A stretch of 64,000 nt of DNA, taken from positions 52,869-116,868 of the forward strand of contig NZ_JABASZ010000043.1 in NCBI RefSeq assembly GCF_012979275.1, given 5' to 3'. Below are positions 10,367-18,474 of this stretch, one piece after another (the stretch's first letter is position 1; the number at the start of each line of letters is the position of its first letter). This stretch comes from Pseudopontixanthobacter vadosimaris (GTDB taxonomy: Bacteria; Pseudomonadota; Alphaproteobacteria; Sphingomonadales; Sphingomonadaceae). A program made the translations under genes and the position numbers. The notes beneath the pieces are model-generated. The model was given only the letters and a program-made list of their open reading frames with translations. It was not told the DNA's origin and searched no databases.

Positions 10367-11428
10367 TCACTCCGAGACGCTTGCGCCGTCGGTGACGAGG
10401 CCGTGCTTCCTGATGCAATGGCGCAGCTGGTCGTAACTCAGCCCCAGCGCCTTTGCCGTCTGCCGCTGGTTCCAGCGATGCCGCCCGAGGGCGTGCTCGA
10501 CGATGGCCCGTTCATGCGCATCGACCGCCGCCCGCAGATCGGCGACGGAATCGAAATCCTGCGCTCTGCCGCTTTCCGGGCCGCTTCCCGGCCGATCCGG
10601 CACCGCCTGGGCGAATTGCGAAGCGGCCGGCGCCGGGGCATCGGAAACCGGCAGCCATGGCGAATCGAAGGGGTCGAACTGCACATGACCGACCGGGCTG
10701 GCCGCATCGTCCCAGCGATAGACCGCGCGTTCGACCACGTTACGCAATTCGCGCACATTACCGGGCCAGAGGTGGTCCTCCAGCTGCGCCTCCACATGCT
10801 GGGCAAAGCCGGGCCAGGCATCCCATTCCAGTTCCGCCGCCATGCGCCGCCCGAAATAATCGGCCAGCACGCCCACGTCGCCCTGCCGGACGCGCAGCGG
10901 CGGGAGGGTAATGACCTCGAAGCTCAGCCGGTCGAGCAGATCGGGACGGAAGCGGCCCTCTTTCGCCATGCGCGGCAGATCTTCATTCGTCGCCGCCACG
11001 ATCCTGACATCCACCCGGCGCGGGCGCGACGAACCGATGCGCGTGACCTCGCCATATTCCACCGCCCGCAGCAGCCGTTCCTGCGCGCCGGTGGAAAGAG
11101 TAGCCAGTTCGTCGAGAAACAACGTGCCTTTGTCGGCTTCCTCGAACCGGCCCTCGCGCATTTTGGTAGCACCGGTGAACGCCCCTGCCTCGTGCCCGAA
11201 CAATTCGGCCTCAATCAGCGTTTCGGGCAGTGCGGCGCAGTTCATGGTGACGAGCGGTTCGTCCCAGCGGGTGGAGAGGCGATGCAGACGTTCGGCAATC
11301 AATTCCTTGCCCGTTCCCCGCTCACCGACGACCAGCACCGGGCGGCGCAGCGGCGCGGCGCGGCTCGCCCGCTCCACCGCGTCGAGAAAAGCCCCGGATT
11401 GCCCGATAAACTGGTTTTCGCGCTCCAT
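10367..11428 (-). CDS. pspF: Sigma-54 activator PspF
   Basis: PspF is a bacterial enhancer-binding protein that activates sigma-54 promoters of the phage-shock operon and has no receiver domain. From the ATG at 11426-11428 it is 353 aa: MERENQFIGQSGAFLDAVERA, Walker A GERGTGKE, the sigma-54 contacting loop GAFTGA, Walker B GTLFLDEL, the arginine-finger region and a C-terminal Fis-type HTH (NQRQTAKALGLSYDQLRHCI). It is divergent from the psp operon, with 165 bp between the two coding regions that should hold its own upstream sites. In enterobacteria PspA inhibits PspF; the same feedback is likely here. Confidence 0.95.
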   Translation of the reverse strand: MERENQFIGQSGAFLDAVERASRAAPLRRPVLVVGERGTGKELIAERLHRLSTRWDEPLVTMNCAALPETLIEAELFGHEAGAFTGATKMREGRFEEADKGTLFLDELATLSTGAQERLLRAVEYGEVTRIGSSRPRRVDVRIVAATNEDLPRMAKEGRFRPDLLDRLSFEVITLPPLRVRQGDVGVLADYFGRRMAAELEWDAWPGFAQHVEAQLEDHLWPGNVRELRNVVERAVYRWDDAASPVGHVQFDPFDSPWLPVSDAPAPAASQFAQAVPDRPGSGPESGRAQDFDSVADLRAAVDAHERAIVEHALGRHRWNQRQTAKALGLSYDQLRHCIRKHGLVTDGASVSE

Positions 11429-11528
11429 TCCAGCTTTATAGCGAAATACGCCAAGTGTTGGCAAGATGCGCCATGTTCATTTGGCAACCCTATGCAGGAG
11501 CACCTCGTAAATCCGGCATTGTCTGGTT

Positions 11529-11544
11529 TGGCACACCCTTTGCG
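11529..11544 (+). promoter_or_regulatory. Sigma-54 promoter of the psp operon
   Basis: TGGCACACCCTTTGCG: GG at -24 and GC at -12 separated by exactly 10 bases, matching TGGCAC-N5-TTGC. It lies ~50 bp before the first psp reading frame and downstream of the divergent pspF, the standard psp layout. PspF upstream sites would be expected in 11430-11525. Confidence 0.92.
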
Positions 11545-11593
11545 AGACAGGGTTCGACAGCAAATCGGCCAGCTTCGATAGGGAGTATGCAGC

Positions 11594-11758
11594 ATGGACA
11601 ACCGCAACAAATTCACGGCCACCCGGCGCGGTGCGATCGGAGCGGGGCTTTGCGCGTTGATCACCGTCGCGTTGCTTTCTGCCCAGAGCGTGCCCGCAAA
11701 CGCGCCTCTCACGTCAAGCGGCAGCGGATTTGGAATTGGGATGGTGGAACTGGCATGA
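11594..11758 (+). CDS. Small secreted/membrane leader protein of the psp operon (54 aa)
   Basis: A 54-codon reading frame starting at ATG 11594, with AGGGAG 8 bases upstream. It is the first frame after the sigma-54 promoter. The product has a basic N-terminus (DNRNKFTATRRGAIGAG) then a hydrophobic stretch (LCALITVALLSAQSVPANA) resembling a signal peptide with a possible ANA cleavage site, and a short Gly/Ser-rich tail. Its TGA overlaps an ATG (ATGA, 11755) in the pspA frame. I do not recognise the family. It could be an exported small protein or a coupling leader. No protein evidence can be read here, hence moderate confidence. Confidence 0.6.
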   Translation: MDNRNKFTATRRGAIGAGLCALITVALLSAQSVPANAPLTSSGSGFGIGMVELA

Positions 11759-11997
11759 ACGATTTGGGCCCCGGCAAGAACGGTCAGGACGACAAGCGCG
11801 ACGACGATCCGCTCGGCATTGAAACCGATGCAGAGGACCGGGCGCGCCAGCAGCGCCTGACCCGCCTCGACGCCGAGGTGCAGCGCCTTCGCCAGGCGCC
11901 GAAGCAGGCCGTGTCGGGGCGCCCCCGCGACGCTATCCGGCGCGATCCGGGCCGGGGCCGCCCCGATTCATCACCTTTCAATATCGGAGTTCCCTTC
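11755..11997 (+). other. Open in-frame extension upstream of pspA (81 codons)
   Basis: From the ATG at 11755, overlapping the leader stop, the pspA frame is open without a stop through to the PspA start. The 81 codons encode a highly charged, acidic then Arg-rich segment (DDKRDDDPLGIETDAEDRAR, then LTRLDAEVQRLRQ, a short heptad-like stretch). Third-position GC is high, like neighbouring genes. It could be an N-terminal extension giving a longer PspA isoform or a former separate gene that has lost its stop. PspA's own start at 11998 has a good ribosome-binding site, so both forms may be made. Confidence 0.5.
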
Positions 11998-12693
11998 ATG
12001 GGCATTTTCAGCCGGACGCGCGACATCGTCGCCGCCAATTTCAACGAGATTCTCGACAAGGCCGACGATCCCGCGAAGATGATCCGCATGATCATCCTCG
12101 AAATGGAGGAAACGCTGGTCGAAGTCCGCGCCAGCGCCGCGCGCACCATCGCCGATCAGAAGGAAATGCACCGCCACACGCTGAAGCTGGACAAGCTGCA
12201 GGGCGACTGGGCGGAAAAGGCGCAGCTTGCCCTGTCGAAGGACCGCGAAGACCTGGCGCGTGCGGCGCTGGTCGAGAAGCGCAAGGCAACCGAAATGGCG
12301 GACCAGCTGAAGGAAGAGATCGCCGTGCTGGACGATGCGCTGCGCGCCTATGAACAGGATATCGAGAAGTTGCAGAACCGCCTGCGCGAGGCCCGCAGCC
12401 GCCAGACCGCCATCGCCGCCCGCCTGGAAAGCGCGGAAAACCGGGTAAAGCTGCGGACGCTGCTCGCCACCGAACGGGTGGACGACGCCATGGCGCGTTT
12501 CGATCAGCTCGAACGCCGGGTCGATTATGCCGAGGGCCGCGCCGACGCGCTGAACATTTCCGACGGCAGCAGGAAGCCCAACCTCGCCGATGAGATCGCC
12601 GCCCTGGAAGGCAGCGACAAGGTCGATGACGAGCTGGAGGAAATGAAGCGGGCGCTCGGCCACAAATCTGGCGGCGATAAGGAGAGGAAGTAA
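11998..12693 (+). CDS. pspA: Phage shock protein A
   Basis: PspA is the ESCRT-III-like membrane-protecting protein; it binds stressed membranes and, in enterobacteria, also inhibits PspF. The core is 231 aa, starting MGIFSRTRDIVAANFNEILD with the amphipathic N-terminal helix, then KADDPAKMIRMIILEMEETL (canonical PspA/IM30 signature), and a long alpha-helical coiled-coil to the end. GGAG is 8 bases upstream of ATG 11998. The same frame continues open upstream to 11755. It is followed after 3 bp by pspB, then pspC. Confidence 0.95.
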   Translation: MGIFSRTRDIVAANFNEILDKADDPAKMIRMIILEMEETLVEVRASAARTIADQKEMHRHTLKLDKLQGDWAEKAQLALSKDREDLARAALVEKRKATEMADQLKEEIAVLDDALRAYEQDIEKLQNRLREARSRQTAIAARLESAENRVKLRTLLATERVDDAMARFDQLERRVDYAEGRADALNISDGSRKPNLADEIAALEGSDKVDDELEEMKRALGHKSGGDKERK

Positions 12694-12696
12694 GTC

Positions 12697-12993
12697 ATGG
12701 AAGAGATTTTCGCCGTAGTCGCCATCTTCATCGCGCTCCCGTGGATCGTGCTGCACTATGTGACCAAGTGGAAGACCTCCGCCACGATAACCACAGACGA
12801 CGAACAATTGCTGGAGGAACTCTACAATCTGGCCAAGCGGCTGGATGAACGGATGGAGACGGTCGAACGGCTGGTGGCAACCGACAGCCCCGATTTCAAG
12901 CCGGCCCGGCTGGTCAGCGACCATTCCGAAGACAATGAGAAACTGCGCGAGCTCGACCGGATGCTCAGCGAAAAGAAAGGAATGATGCGATGA
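12697..12993 (+). CDS. pspB: Phage shock protein B
   Basis: PspB is an inner-membrane protein that with PspC senses envelope stress and recruits PspA. The 98-aa protein has one N-terminal membrane helix (IFAVVAIFIALPWIVLHYVTKWK) and a cytoplasmic coiled coil (LLEELYNLAKRLDERMETVERLV). It is longer than E. coli PspB (~74 aa) by a C-terminal helical tail. The sequence RMETVERLVATDSPDF resembles the motif found in the four small proteins further downstream. It overlaps pspC (ATGAG). Confidence 0.92.
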   Translation: MEEIFAVVAIFIALPWIVLHYVTKWKTSATITTDDEQLLEELYNLAKRLDERMETVERLVATDSPDFKPARLVSDHSEDNEKLRELDRMLSEKKGMMR

Positions 12994-13367
12994 GCAGCGA
13001 GAGAACGACACTCTACCGCGACAAGCAGAACGCGAAATTGATGGGCGTCTGCGCGGGCATCGCCGATTACACCGGGGTCAACGCGATCTGGATCCGACTG
13101 GCCGCCATTGCACTGACCTTCATGACCGGCGGATCGACCATCCCCTTCTACTTCATTGCCGGCCTGCTGCTGAACAAGAAGCCGCCGCATCTTTACGGCG
13201 ATCAGGACGAGCAGAAATACTGGCAGCGCGTGCGCCAGTCGCCGCAGCGCACCGCCCGTGAAGTGCGCGCCCGGTTCCGTGATGTCGACCGCCGCCTGGC
13301 CGCCGTGGAGACCCATTACGTGACCAGCAATCCGCGCCTTTCGGCAGAAATCGAACGGCTGCGCTGA
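12990..13367 (+). CDS. pspC: Phage shock protein C
   Basis: PspC is the polytopic/bitopic sensor partner of PspB. The 125-aa protein starts with the PspC domain: LYRDKQNAKLMGVCAGIADY (~8-27), then a hydrophobic region (IRLAAIALTFMTGGSTIPFYFIAGLLLN). A basic, helical C-terminal part follows (REVRARFRDVDRRLAAVETHYVT). The start overlaps the pspB stop. The family's GVCGGIA-type motif is present as GVCAGIA. Confidence 0.95.
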   Translation: MSSERTTLYRDKQNAKLMGVCAGIADYTGVNAIWIRLAAIALTFMTGGSTIPFYFIAGLLLNKKPPHLYGDQDEQKYWQRVRQSPQRTAREVRARFRDVDRRLAAVETHYVTSNPRLSAEIERLR

Positions 13368-13392
13368 CGAAAAATCGAACGGGGGACGGATT

Positions 13393-13734
13393 ATGGAAGG
13401 CATACTCGCATTGATGATCCCGCTGGCACCCTTCATCATGGTGGTCGCGATCATCTGGATGAAGAACCAGCGCAAGCTGGAGGAAAAGCGGCTGGACGCG
13501 GCTGCCAACCACAGCGCCGAGGCAGCGGCGCGCCATGCGAACCAGGTGGGCGAACTGGAGCAGCGCGTCCGCGTGCTGGAACGCATCGTCACCGACAAGG
13601 GGTATGACGTCGCCGCCCAGATCGAGGCATTGCGCGACCGGAACACTGTCGAGGATCAGCCGGGCGATAGCCTGCAATCCTTCGATCGGGAAAGTGGTGT
13701 CCCGCTTCGTATCAAGCAAAAGGAGAGCTTCTGA
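13393..13734 (+). CDS. PspB-like small membrane/coiled-coil protein 1
   Basis: A 113-aa protein with one N-terminal membrane helix (GILALMIPLAPFIMVVAIIWM), then a coiled coil (RKLEEKRLDAAANHSAEAAARH) and the motif ELEQRVRVLERIVTDKGYDV followed by IEALRD. GGGG/GGA precedes the ATG. The stop overlaps the next start (TGATGG). Its build and the LERIVTD motif recall PspB, but it is not a standard PspB. It is presumably an accessory membrane component of the Psp response; the function is not known. Confidence 0.78.
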   Translation: MEGILALMIPLAPFIMVVAIIWMKNQRKLEEKRLDAAANHSAEAAARHANQVGELEQRVRVLERIVTDKGYDVAAQIEALRDRNTVEDQPGDSLQSFDRESGVPLRIKQKESF

Positions 13735-14111
13735 TGGTCTGGATCGATCTGGTGCCCTATCTGCCCGTGCTGATCGGCGGCGGCCTGGGCGTGGTGGGCC
13801 TCGGCGTGTGGGGGTGGGTGCATACCACCAAGATGAAGATCCAGGCCGGTTATCCGCTGGAAGGCATGTGGGGCCAGTCACTGCACCCGCGCACCGATCC
13901 CGAAGCGAAGAACCGGGTCACGCTGCTGACGCAGGAGAACGCGCAGCTTCGTGCGGAAATGGGATCGCTGAAGGACAGGCTCGGCAATGTCGAGCGGATC
14001 GTCACCGACAGCGGCTACCGGCTGACGCATGAGATCGACAGTCTGCGCGATGGTTCGACCGGGCTTGAACTCGTCCGCGACAAGACGAACGATGATGGGA
14101 GCGCGCATTGA
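13734..14111 (+). CDS. PspB-like small membrane/coiled-coil protein 2
   Basis: A 125-aa protein: membrane helix at ~8-30 (LPVLIGGGLGVVGLGVWGWVHTT is the core), a polar linker with GYPLEGMWGQSLHPRTDPEA, then a coiled coil (LLTQENAQLRAEMGSLKDRL) and the shared motif NVERIVTDSGYRLTHEIDSL. It starts at ATG 13734, overlapping the previous stop, and ends in TTGA shared with the next frame. The motif order matches proteins 1 and 3, pointing to tandem duplication. No known domain was recognised beyond this. Confidence 0.78.
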   Translation: MVWIDLVPYLPVLIGGGLGVVGLGVWGWVHTTKMKIQAGYPLEGMWGQSLHPRTDPEAKNRVTLLTQENAQLRAEMGSLKDRLGNVERIVTDSGYRLTHEIDSLRDGSTGLELVRDKTNDDGSAH

Positions 14112-14443
14112 GCATGTGGACCGCAATCTTCCTGATCGCCTGCATCATCGCCGCCGTGCAGATGTACAAGGCGAAGCAGCGCGCCGACAACGGCATCATC
14201 GCCGACCGGCAAGGCAACGAACGCTATATCGAGCGCAGTGACCCCGACATGCAGCGTGAAATGGAACAGCTGCGTGAACGCGTCCGTGTGCTGGAGCGCA
14301 TCGCCTATGATGCGAACACCGGCAGCGGGCGGCAGTCGCGGGAAATCGCCCGCGAGATCGAGGCGTTGCGCGGCGATGCCGACACTCCGGAAGCTGCACC
14401 CGACGACGGGATGAGCAGCGAAAGCCCGCGCCGAAAGGGCTGA
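14108..14443 (+). CDS. PspB-like small membrane/coiled-coil protein 3
   Basis: A 111-aa protein (109 aa if the ATG at 14114 is used instead of the TTG at 14108, which overlaps the upstream stop). It has a single N-terminal membrane helix (WTAIFLIACIIAAVQMYKAK), a linker, then MEQLRERVRVLERIAYDANT and REIAREIEALRG. The RVRVLERI core is identical to that in protein 1. The Pro/Ser-rich C-terminus looks disordered. It is co-transcribed with the psp genes; the function is unknown. Confidence 0.76.
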   Translation: MSMWTAIFLIACIIAAVQMYKAKQRADNGIIADRQGNERYIERSDPDMQREMEQLRERVRVLERIAYDANTGSGRQSREIAREIEALRGDADTPEAAPDDGMSSESPRRKG

Positions 14444-14498
14444 CGCGAACCGCATCTAAACCTTTCTCCATGGACGCCTGGCAAGGAGGATTACCGCT

Positions 14499-14723
14499 AT
14501 GTCTGACCAGATCGTACTGCCGCTGACAGCCCTCCTCGCGACGATCATCGTGACGACTGCCATCCTGCGCGGCTGGCAGGGCTGGCTTGCGCTGAAGGAA
14601 CGTGAACTCGACCGCACCTCGGGCGACGTGCTCCACACCCCGGCCGCCGGAAAGATCGAACTGGCCGATCTGAAGGAGCGCGTTCGCCAGTTGGAAGCGA
14701 TCGCCAATGGGGTGGAACTCTGA
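14499..14723 (+). CDS. PspB-like small membrane/coiled-coil protein 4
   Basis: A 74-aa protein, the size of classical PspB. The membrane helix is LPLTALLATIIVTTAILRGW; the cytoplasmic part carries LADLKERVRQLEAIANGVEL, a shortened version of the RVRxLExI motif. A strong AAGGAGG lies ~8 bases before ATG 14499. It is separated from protein 3 by 55 bp and is the last member of the series before sufE. It could be the fourth duplicate or a second PspB. Confidence 0.76.
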   Translation: MSDQIVLPLTALLATIIVTTAILRGWQGWLALKERELDRTSGDVLHTPAAGKIELADLKERVRQLEAIANGVEL

Positions 14724-14747
14724 CGTGCTGCTGCTATTGCGTAGCCC

Positions 14748-15161
14748 ATGCGCACTTTGGACGACATCCGCGAAGAATATGAATTCCTCGAAGGCGACGA
14801 ACGCTACCGCCTGCTGATCGAACTCGGGCGCGATCTGGAAGAGATGCCCCAGCCCCTGAAAACCGATGCGACCCTGGTGCGCGGCTGTTCGGCCAGCGTC
14901 TGGGTGTATCCGGTCGAAACGACGGGCGGCACGCTGCATTTCCTGGCCGACAGCAATGCCGCCATCACCAAGGGTATCGTCGCTCTCGTCCTGTCGGCCG
15001 TGCAGGACAGGCCGGCGCAGGAAGTCGCCGCGATGGATATCGCGCAGGAACTGGCACCCTTCGACCTGAAGAACCAGCTCAGCTCAAACCGGACGCAGGG
15101 CGTGCCCAACATGATCGCGCTGGTGCAGGACCATGCGGCGCGGCTTGCCAGCGCAGGCTGA
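14748..15161 (+). CDS. sufE: SufE family sulfur-acceptor protein
   Basis: SufE accepts persulfide sulfur from the cysteine desulfurase SufS for Fe-S cluster assembly. The 137-aa protein has IREEYEFLEGDERYRLLIELGR at the N-terminus and the active-site cysteine in LVRGCSASVWV (~Cys46-47), as in the family; it ends with the NMIALVQDHA helix. No suf operon is nearby, so it acts in trans. It follows the psp series and converges on crtZ. Confidence 0.93.
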   Translation: MRTLDDIREEYEFLEGDERYRLLIELGRDLEEMPQPLKTDATLVRGCSASVWVYPVETTGGTLHFLADSNAAITKGIVALVLSAVQDRPAQEVAAMDIAQELAPFDLKNQLSSNRTQGVPNMIALVQDHAARLASAG

Positions 15162-15190
15162 GGCGCCCTCCCCGGTATGCGTGAGGCCTC

Positions 15191-15691
15191 TCAGGCCTCG
15201 GCGCTGTCTCGCACCACGGCGAGGCCGGCTTCGCGCTGGCGCTTCAATTCCGCCTTCAACCGCGCAGGATCGCGCGCGAACACGAAACCGAAGCTGACCC
15301 CGCCCTCGCGCCCGATGGTGGCATGGTGCAGCTTGTGCGCCTGCACCAGCCGCTTGGCATAGCCGCGCCTTGGCACCCAGCGGAAGAATCGCTGATGCAC
15401 CAGCCCGTCGTGAATGAAAGTGTAGATCAGGCCATACAGCGTGATGCCGAAAGCGGTCCACCATAGCGCGTCAGAATAGTAATAGCCGCCCAGGAACATG
15501 AAGAACACGATGGTGCCGAAGACCACGGCGAACAGATCGTTCTTTTCCAGCACCTTGTCATGCGGTTCGTGGTGATCGCGGTGCCAGCCCCAGCCCCAGC
15601 CATGCATGATGTATCTATGCGCCCACCAGGCGAAGATTTCCATGCCGATCAGGGCTGCAAGCACCACGGCTGCGATCTGCCACAGGGTCAT
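15191..15691 (-). CDS. crtZ: Beta-carotene 3-hydroxylase CrtZ
   Basis: Membrane di-iron hydroxylase that adds 3-OH groups to beta-ionone rings. The 166-aa protein shows the histidine boxes HRYIMHG and HRDHHEPHD near residues 26-44, then HDGLVH (~114) and HKLHH (~138), with four hydrophobic segments. It starts 3 bp after the crtW stop, so the two are co-transcribed. With CrtW the expected products are astaxanthin-type ketocarotenoids, provided beta-carotene is made by genes outside the window. Confidence 0.95.
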   Translation of the reverse strand: MTLWQIAAVVLAALIGMEIFAWWAHRYIMHGWGWGWHRDHHEPHDKVLEKNDLFAVVFGTIVFFMFLGGYYYSDALWWTAFGITLYGLIYTFIHDGLVHQRFFRWVPRRGYAKRLVQAHKLHHATIGREGGVSFGFVFARDPARLKAELKRQREAGLAVVRDSAEA

Positions 15692-15694
15692 GGA

Positions 15695-16474
15695 TCAGCA
15701 TCCTTTCTGCAAATTCTCGCGCCGCACGCGGGGCAATGCCCACCAGGGCACATTGGCGCGGCAATGATGTTCGTGATGATAGCCGAAATGAAAACAGCTG
15801 GCGAGACTGGCCAGGGCGCCGAAACCTTCGCTGCGTGCATTGTGCCGGTCGGCGAAACCGTGTTCGTCATGCCGGTGCGGGCGATAGGTGCCGAAATAGA
15901 ACAGCTGCATCGATGATGCGATGGCAGGCAATCCATAGAGAAGGACGATGTTCTGCACCGCCACGTCCAGCACCAGCCAGTAGATCAGCACGACGCTGGA
16001 GACGAACAGGGCGGATTGCCAGCCGAAATAGCGTTTCAGGAACGTACCGTACCAGCGCCAGAAATGGCTCGGGTTGTCCTCGTCGAAATCAGGGTCTCCC
16101 GGCTTACCCGCCAGCCGGTGATGATCGAAATGCGCCGAGCGCATCCGCTGCCAGGAAAAGCCGGCATACAGGAACAGCAGCGCCGCTCCGATAGCGGAAT
16201 TGATCCGTCTGCCGCCCGGCACCAGCGATCCGTGCATCGCATCGTGGCTGACGATGAACAGCCCGACCGACAGCCAGCACTGCACCGCCGCCAGCAGCAG
16301 GGCGAGCGGCAGGGCTGCCCAGGTCAGTTCGAGGATGAACATCGCGAACACGTGGATTGCCAACCAGCCCATCACGATTGCCGCCGCCAGGGCGAGGCCG
16401 ATCGCCGCCTGACGGCACCGCGCCATGGCAGGCGAAGATCGGCTGTCTGCCGGTAAGGACGATCGTGTTGCCAT
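15695..16474 (-). CDS. crtW: Beta-carotene 4-ketolase CrtW
   Basis: Membrane di-iron ketolase that puts 4-oxo groups on beta-ionone rings. From ATG 16472-16474 it has 259 aa and carries the fatty-acid-hydroxylase-type boxes HDAMHG (~78), HFDHHR (~115) and HFGYHHEHHCR (~230), and the FYFGTYRPHR motif of CrtW. An upstream in-frame start at 16507 adds 11 residues. It is the first gene of the crtWZ pair; a thioesterase gene lies upstream in the same direction. Confidence 0.93.
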   Translation of the reverse strand: MATRSSLPADSRSSPAMARCRQAAIGLALAAAIVMGWLAIHVFAMFILELTWAALPLALLLAAVQCWLSVGLFIVSHDAMHGSLVPGGRRINSAIGAALLFLYAGFSWQRMRSAHFDHHRLAGKPGDPDFDEDNPSHFWRWYGTFLKRYFGWQSALFVSSVVLIYWLVLDVAVQNIVLLYGLPAIASSMQLFYFGTYRPHRHDEHGFADRHNARSEGFGALASLASCFHFGYHHEHHCRANVPWWALPRVRRENLQKGC

Positions 16475-16540
16475 CGGGGCTATATAGGCGCTTTCGTACC
16501 GGCGCAAAACAGCCGGCAGCTCGGCGGCAGAGCCATCGCC

Positions 16541-16936
16541 TCAGTCGCGGAAGAAGAACTTCGAGATTTCCTCGCCAATCCGGGCCGGCCGCAGCGTTTC
16601 CGCATCGATGCAGCACCAGCTGGACTGGATTTCGGCGAGGACTTCCTCCCCGCGCTCAATGACCGTGGAATAAAACGCCCGTGCGCCCTTGATGCTTTCC
16701 AGCACGGTGCGGGCGACCACATCATCTTCCAGAAAGGCGGGTTTGCGATAGGTGATCTCGTGCTTCAGCGCCACCCAGGCGCGGCTCGCCACGGCATCCG
16801 ATGGAGCGATATCGCGCCAGTGCGACAGGACGGCATCCTGCACCCAGCCCAGGTAACGGGCATTGTTCACATGCCCCATGAAGTCGATATCGTCCGTGGT
16901 GATGGCGATGAGGTGAGTGTGGCTGGCTGCTGACAT
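16541..16936 (-). CDS. Acyl-CoA thioesterase, 4HBT/YbgC-like hotdog family
   Basis: A 131-aa single hotdog-fold protein. The motif TTDDIDFMGHVNNARYLGWV has the catalytic Asp and the HVNN region of the 4-hydroxybenzoyl-CoA thioesterase family, and a second strand set (EITYRKPAFLEDDVVARTVLE, SSWCCIDAETLRPARI) follows. It hydrolyses an acyl-CoA; the exact substrate cannot be read. The ATG at 16934-16936 gives the natural family start. It lies ~65 bp upstream of crtW on the same strand. Confidence 0.9.
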   Translation of the reverse strand: MSAASHTHLIAITTDDIDFMGHVNNARYLGWVQDAVLSHWRDIAPSDAVASRAWVALKHEITYRKPAFLEDDVVARTVLESIKGARAFYSTVIERGEEVLAEIQSSWCCIDAETLRPARIGEEISKFFFRD

Positions 16937-17036
16937 GGGTGTTAGTTAAGCATTCAATCCTTTCCTTTCCATGACAATGTTTTTCTAAACGGCATAAACC
17001 TTGCCAGCGCCTGCTCGCACGGCATAGTTTCCGCCA

Positions 17037-18467
17037 ATGGCCAGCCGACCGCGCACCTTGTACGAAAAGATCTGGGACGCCCATGTGGTGGAAACGCGCG
17101 ATGACGGGACCAGCCTGATCTATATTGACCGGCACCTCGTTCACGAGGTGACCAGCCCGCAGGCATTCGAGGGCCTGCGCCTTGCCGGGCGGACGGTACG
17201 CCGCCCCGATCTGACGCTCGCCGTGCCGGATCATAATCTGCCCACCACGGCGCGGCTTGATGCGAAGGGTGCGCGCCTGCCGATCGCCGATCCGCAATCG
17301 GCGGCGCAGCTCGCGGCGCTCGAGGCGAATGCCCCGGCTTTCGGGATCCGCTATATCGACGCCTCGGCAGCGGAACAGGGGATCGTTCACGTGGTCGGGC
17401 CAGAGCAGGGTTTTTCGCTTCCCGGCGCGACCATCGTCTGCGGCGATTCGCATACTTCGGCACATGGCGGCGTCGGGGCGCTAGCCTTCGGCATCGGGAC
17501 GAGCGAGGTCGAACACGTTCTTGCCACGCAGACCCTGCAGTTGAAGCGCTCCCGCACGCTGGAGGTCAGGGTGGAAGGGCTGCTCGGCCCCGGCGTGACG
17601 CCGAAGGACCTGATCCTGCATATCATCGGTGTTCTCGGCACCGCCGGCGGCACCGGCCACGTGATCGAATTTACCGGGCAGGTGTTCCGGGAGATGAGCG
17701 TCGAAGGCCGCCTCACCGTCTGCAACATGAGCATCGAAGCGGGCGCGCGAGCCGGTCTGGTCGCGCCTGACGAGACCACTTTCGCCTATCTGAAGGGCAA
17801 GCCTTATGCACCGCGCGGCGAGGATTGGGACCGGGCCGTGGCGTGGTGGCGGACGCTGGCGAGCGATGACGGCGCCCGCTTCGACAAGTCCGTGACCATC
17901 GACGCTTCCGCGATCGAGCCGACCGTCACCTGGGGCACCAGCCCGGAAGACACCGCGCCCATCGGCGGCACCGTTCCCGATCCCGGCAGCTTCGCCGACC
18001 CTGCCAAGGCCGAAGCCGCGCGCAAGAGCCTCGCCTACATGGGGCTGGAACCGGGCCAGCGGCTGGACGAGATTGCCGTCGAGAACATCTTCATCGGCAG
18101 CTGCACCAACAGCCGTATCGAGGACCTTCGCGCCGCCGCCGCGGTGCTAGACGGGCGCAGGAAAGCCGATGGCGTGAAATTGGCCATCGTCGTACCCGGC
18201 TCCGGACTGGTGAAGCGGCAGGCGGAGGCCGAGGGGCTGGACCAAATCTTCAGGGCGGCAGGCCTCGAATGGCGCGAACCGGGATGTTCCGCCTGTCTTG
18301 GCATGAACCCGGACAAGGTGCCGCAGGGGGAACGCTGCGCCAGCACCAGCAACCGCAATTTCGTGGGGCGACAGGGTCCGGGCTCCCGCACCCACCTCCT
18401 TTCGCCCGCCATGGCCGCCGCCGCCGCCGTCACGGGCCGTCTGACCGATGTGCGCAAACTGCGATGA
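17037..18467 (+). CDS. leuC: 3-isopropylmalate dehydratase large subunit
   Basis: With LeuD it isomerises 2- to 3-isopropylmalate in leucine synthesis. The 476-aa aconitase-family protein has the 4Fe-4S cysteines in IVCGDSHT..., [13 protein letters not shown] and [13 protein letters not shown], and the start [14 protein letters not shown] is standard. leuD is 720 bp downstream, separated by a DNA glycosylase gene and a small frame, rather than adjacent. Confidence 0.97.
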   Translation: MASRPRTLYEKIWDAHVVETRDDGTSLIYIDRHLVHEVTSPQAFEGLRLAGRTVRRPDLTLAVPDHNLPTTARLDAKGARLPIADPQSAAQLAALEANAPAFGIRYIDASAAEQGIVHVVGPEQGFSLPGATIVCGDSHTSAHGGVGALAFGIGTSEVEHVLATQTLQLKRSRTLEVRVEGLLGPGVTPKDLILHIIGVLGTAGGTGHVIEFTGQVFREMSVEGRLTVCNMSIEAGARAGLVAPDETTFAYLKGKPYAPRGEDWDRAVAWWRTLASDDGARFDKSVTIDASAIEPTVTWGTSPEDTAPIGGTVPDPGSFADPAKAEAARKSLAYMGLEPGQRLDEIAVENIFIGSCTNSRIEDLRAAAAVLDGRRKADGVKLAIVVPGSGLVKRQAEAEGLDQIFRAAGLEWREPGCSACLGMNPDKVPQGERCASTSNRNFVGRQGPGSRTHLLSPAMAAAAAVTGRLTDVRKLR

Positions 18468-18474
18468 TGCGCGC

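Noticed and set aside
15162..15190. GAGGCCT/AGGCCTC dyad between sufE and crtZ
   Set aside because: Loop of only 3 nt and no T run on either strand; could be a weak bidirectional hairpin but is not supported.
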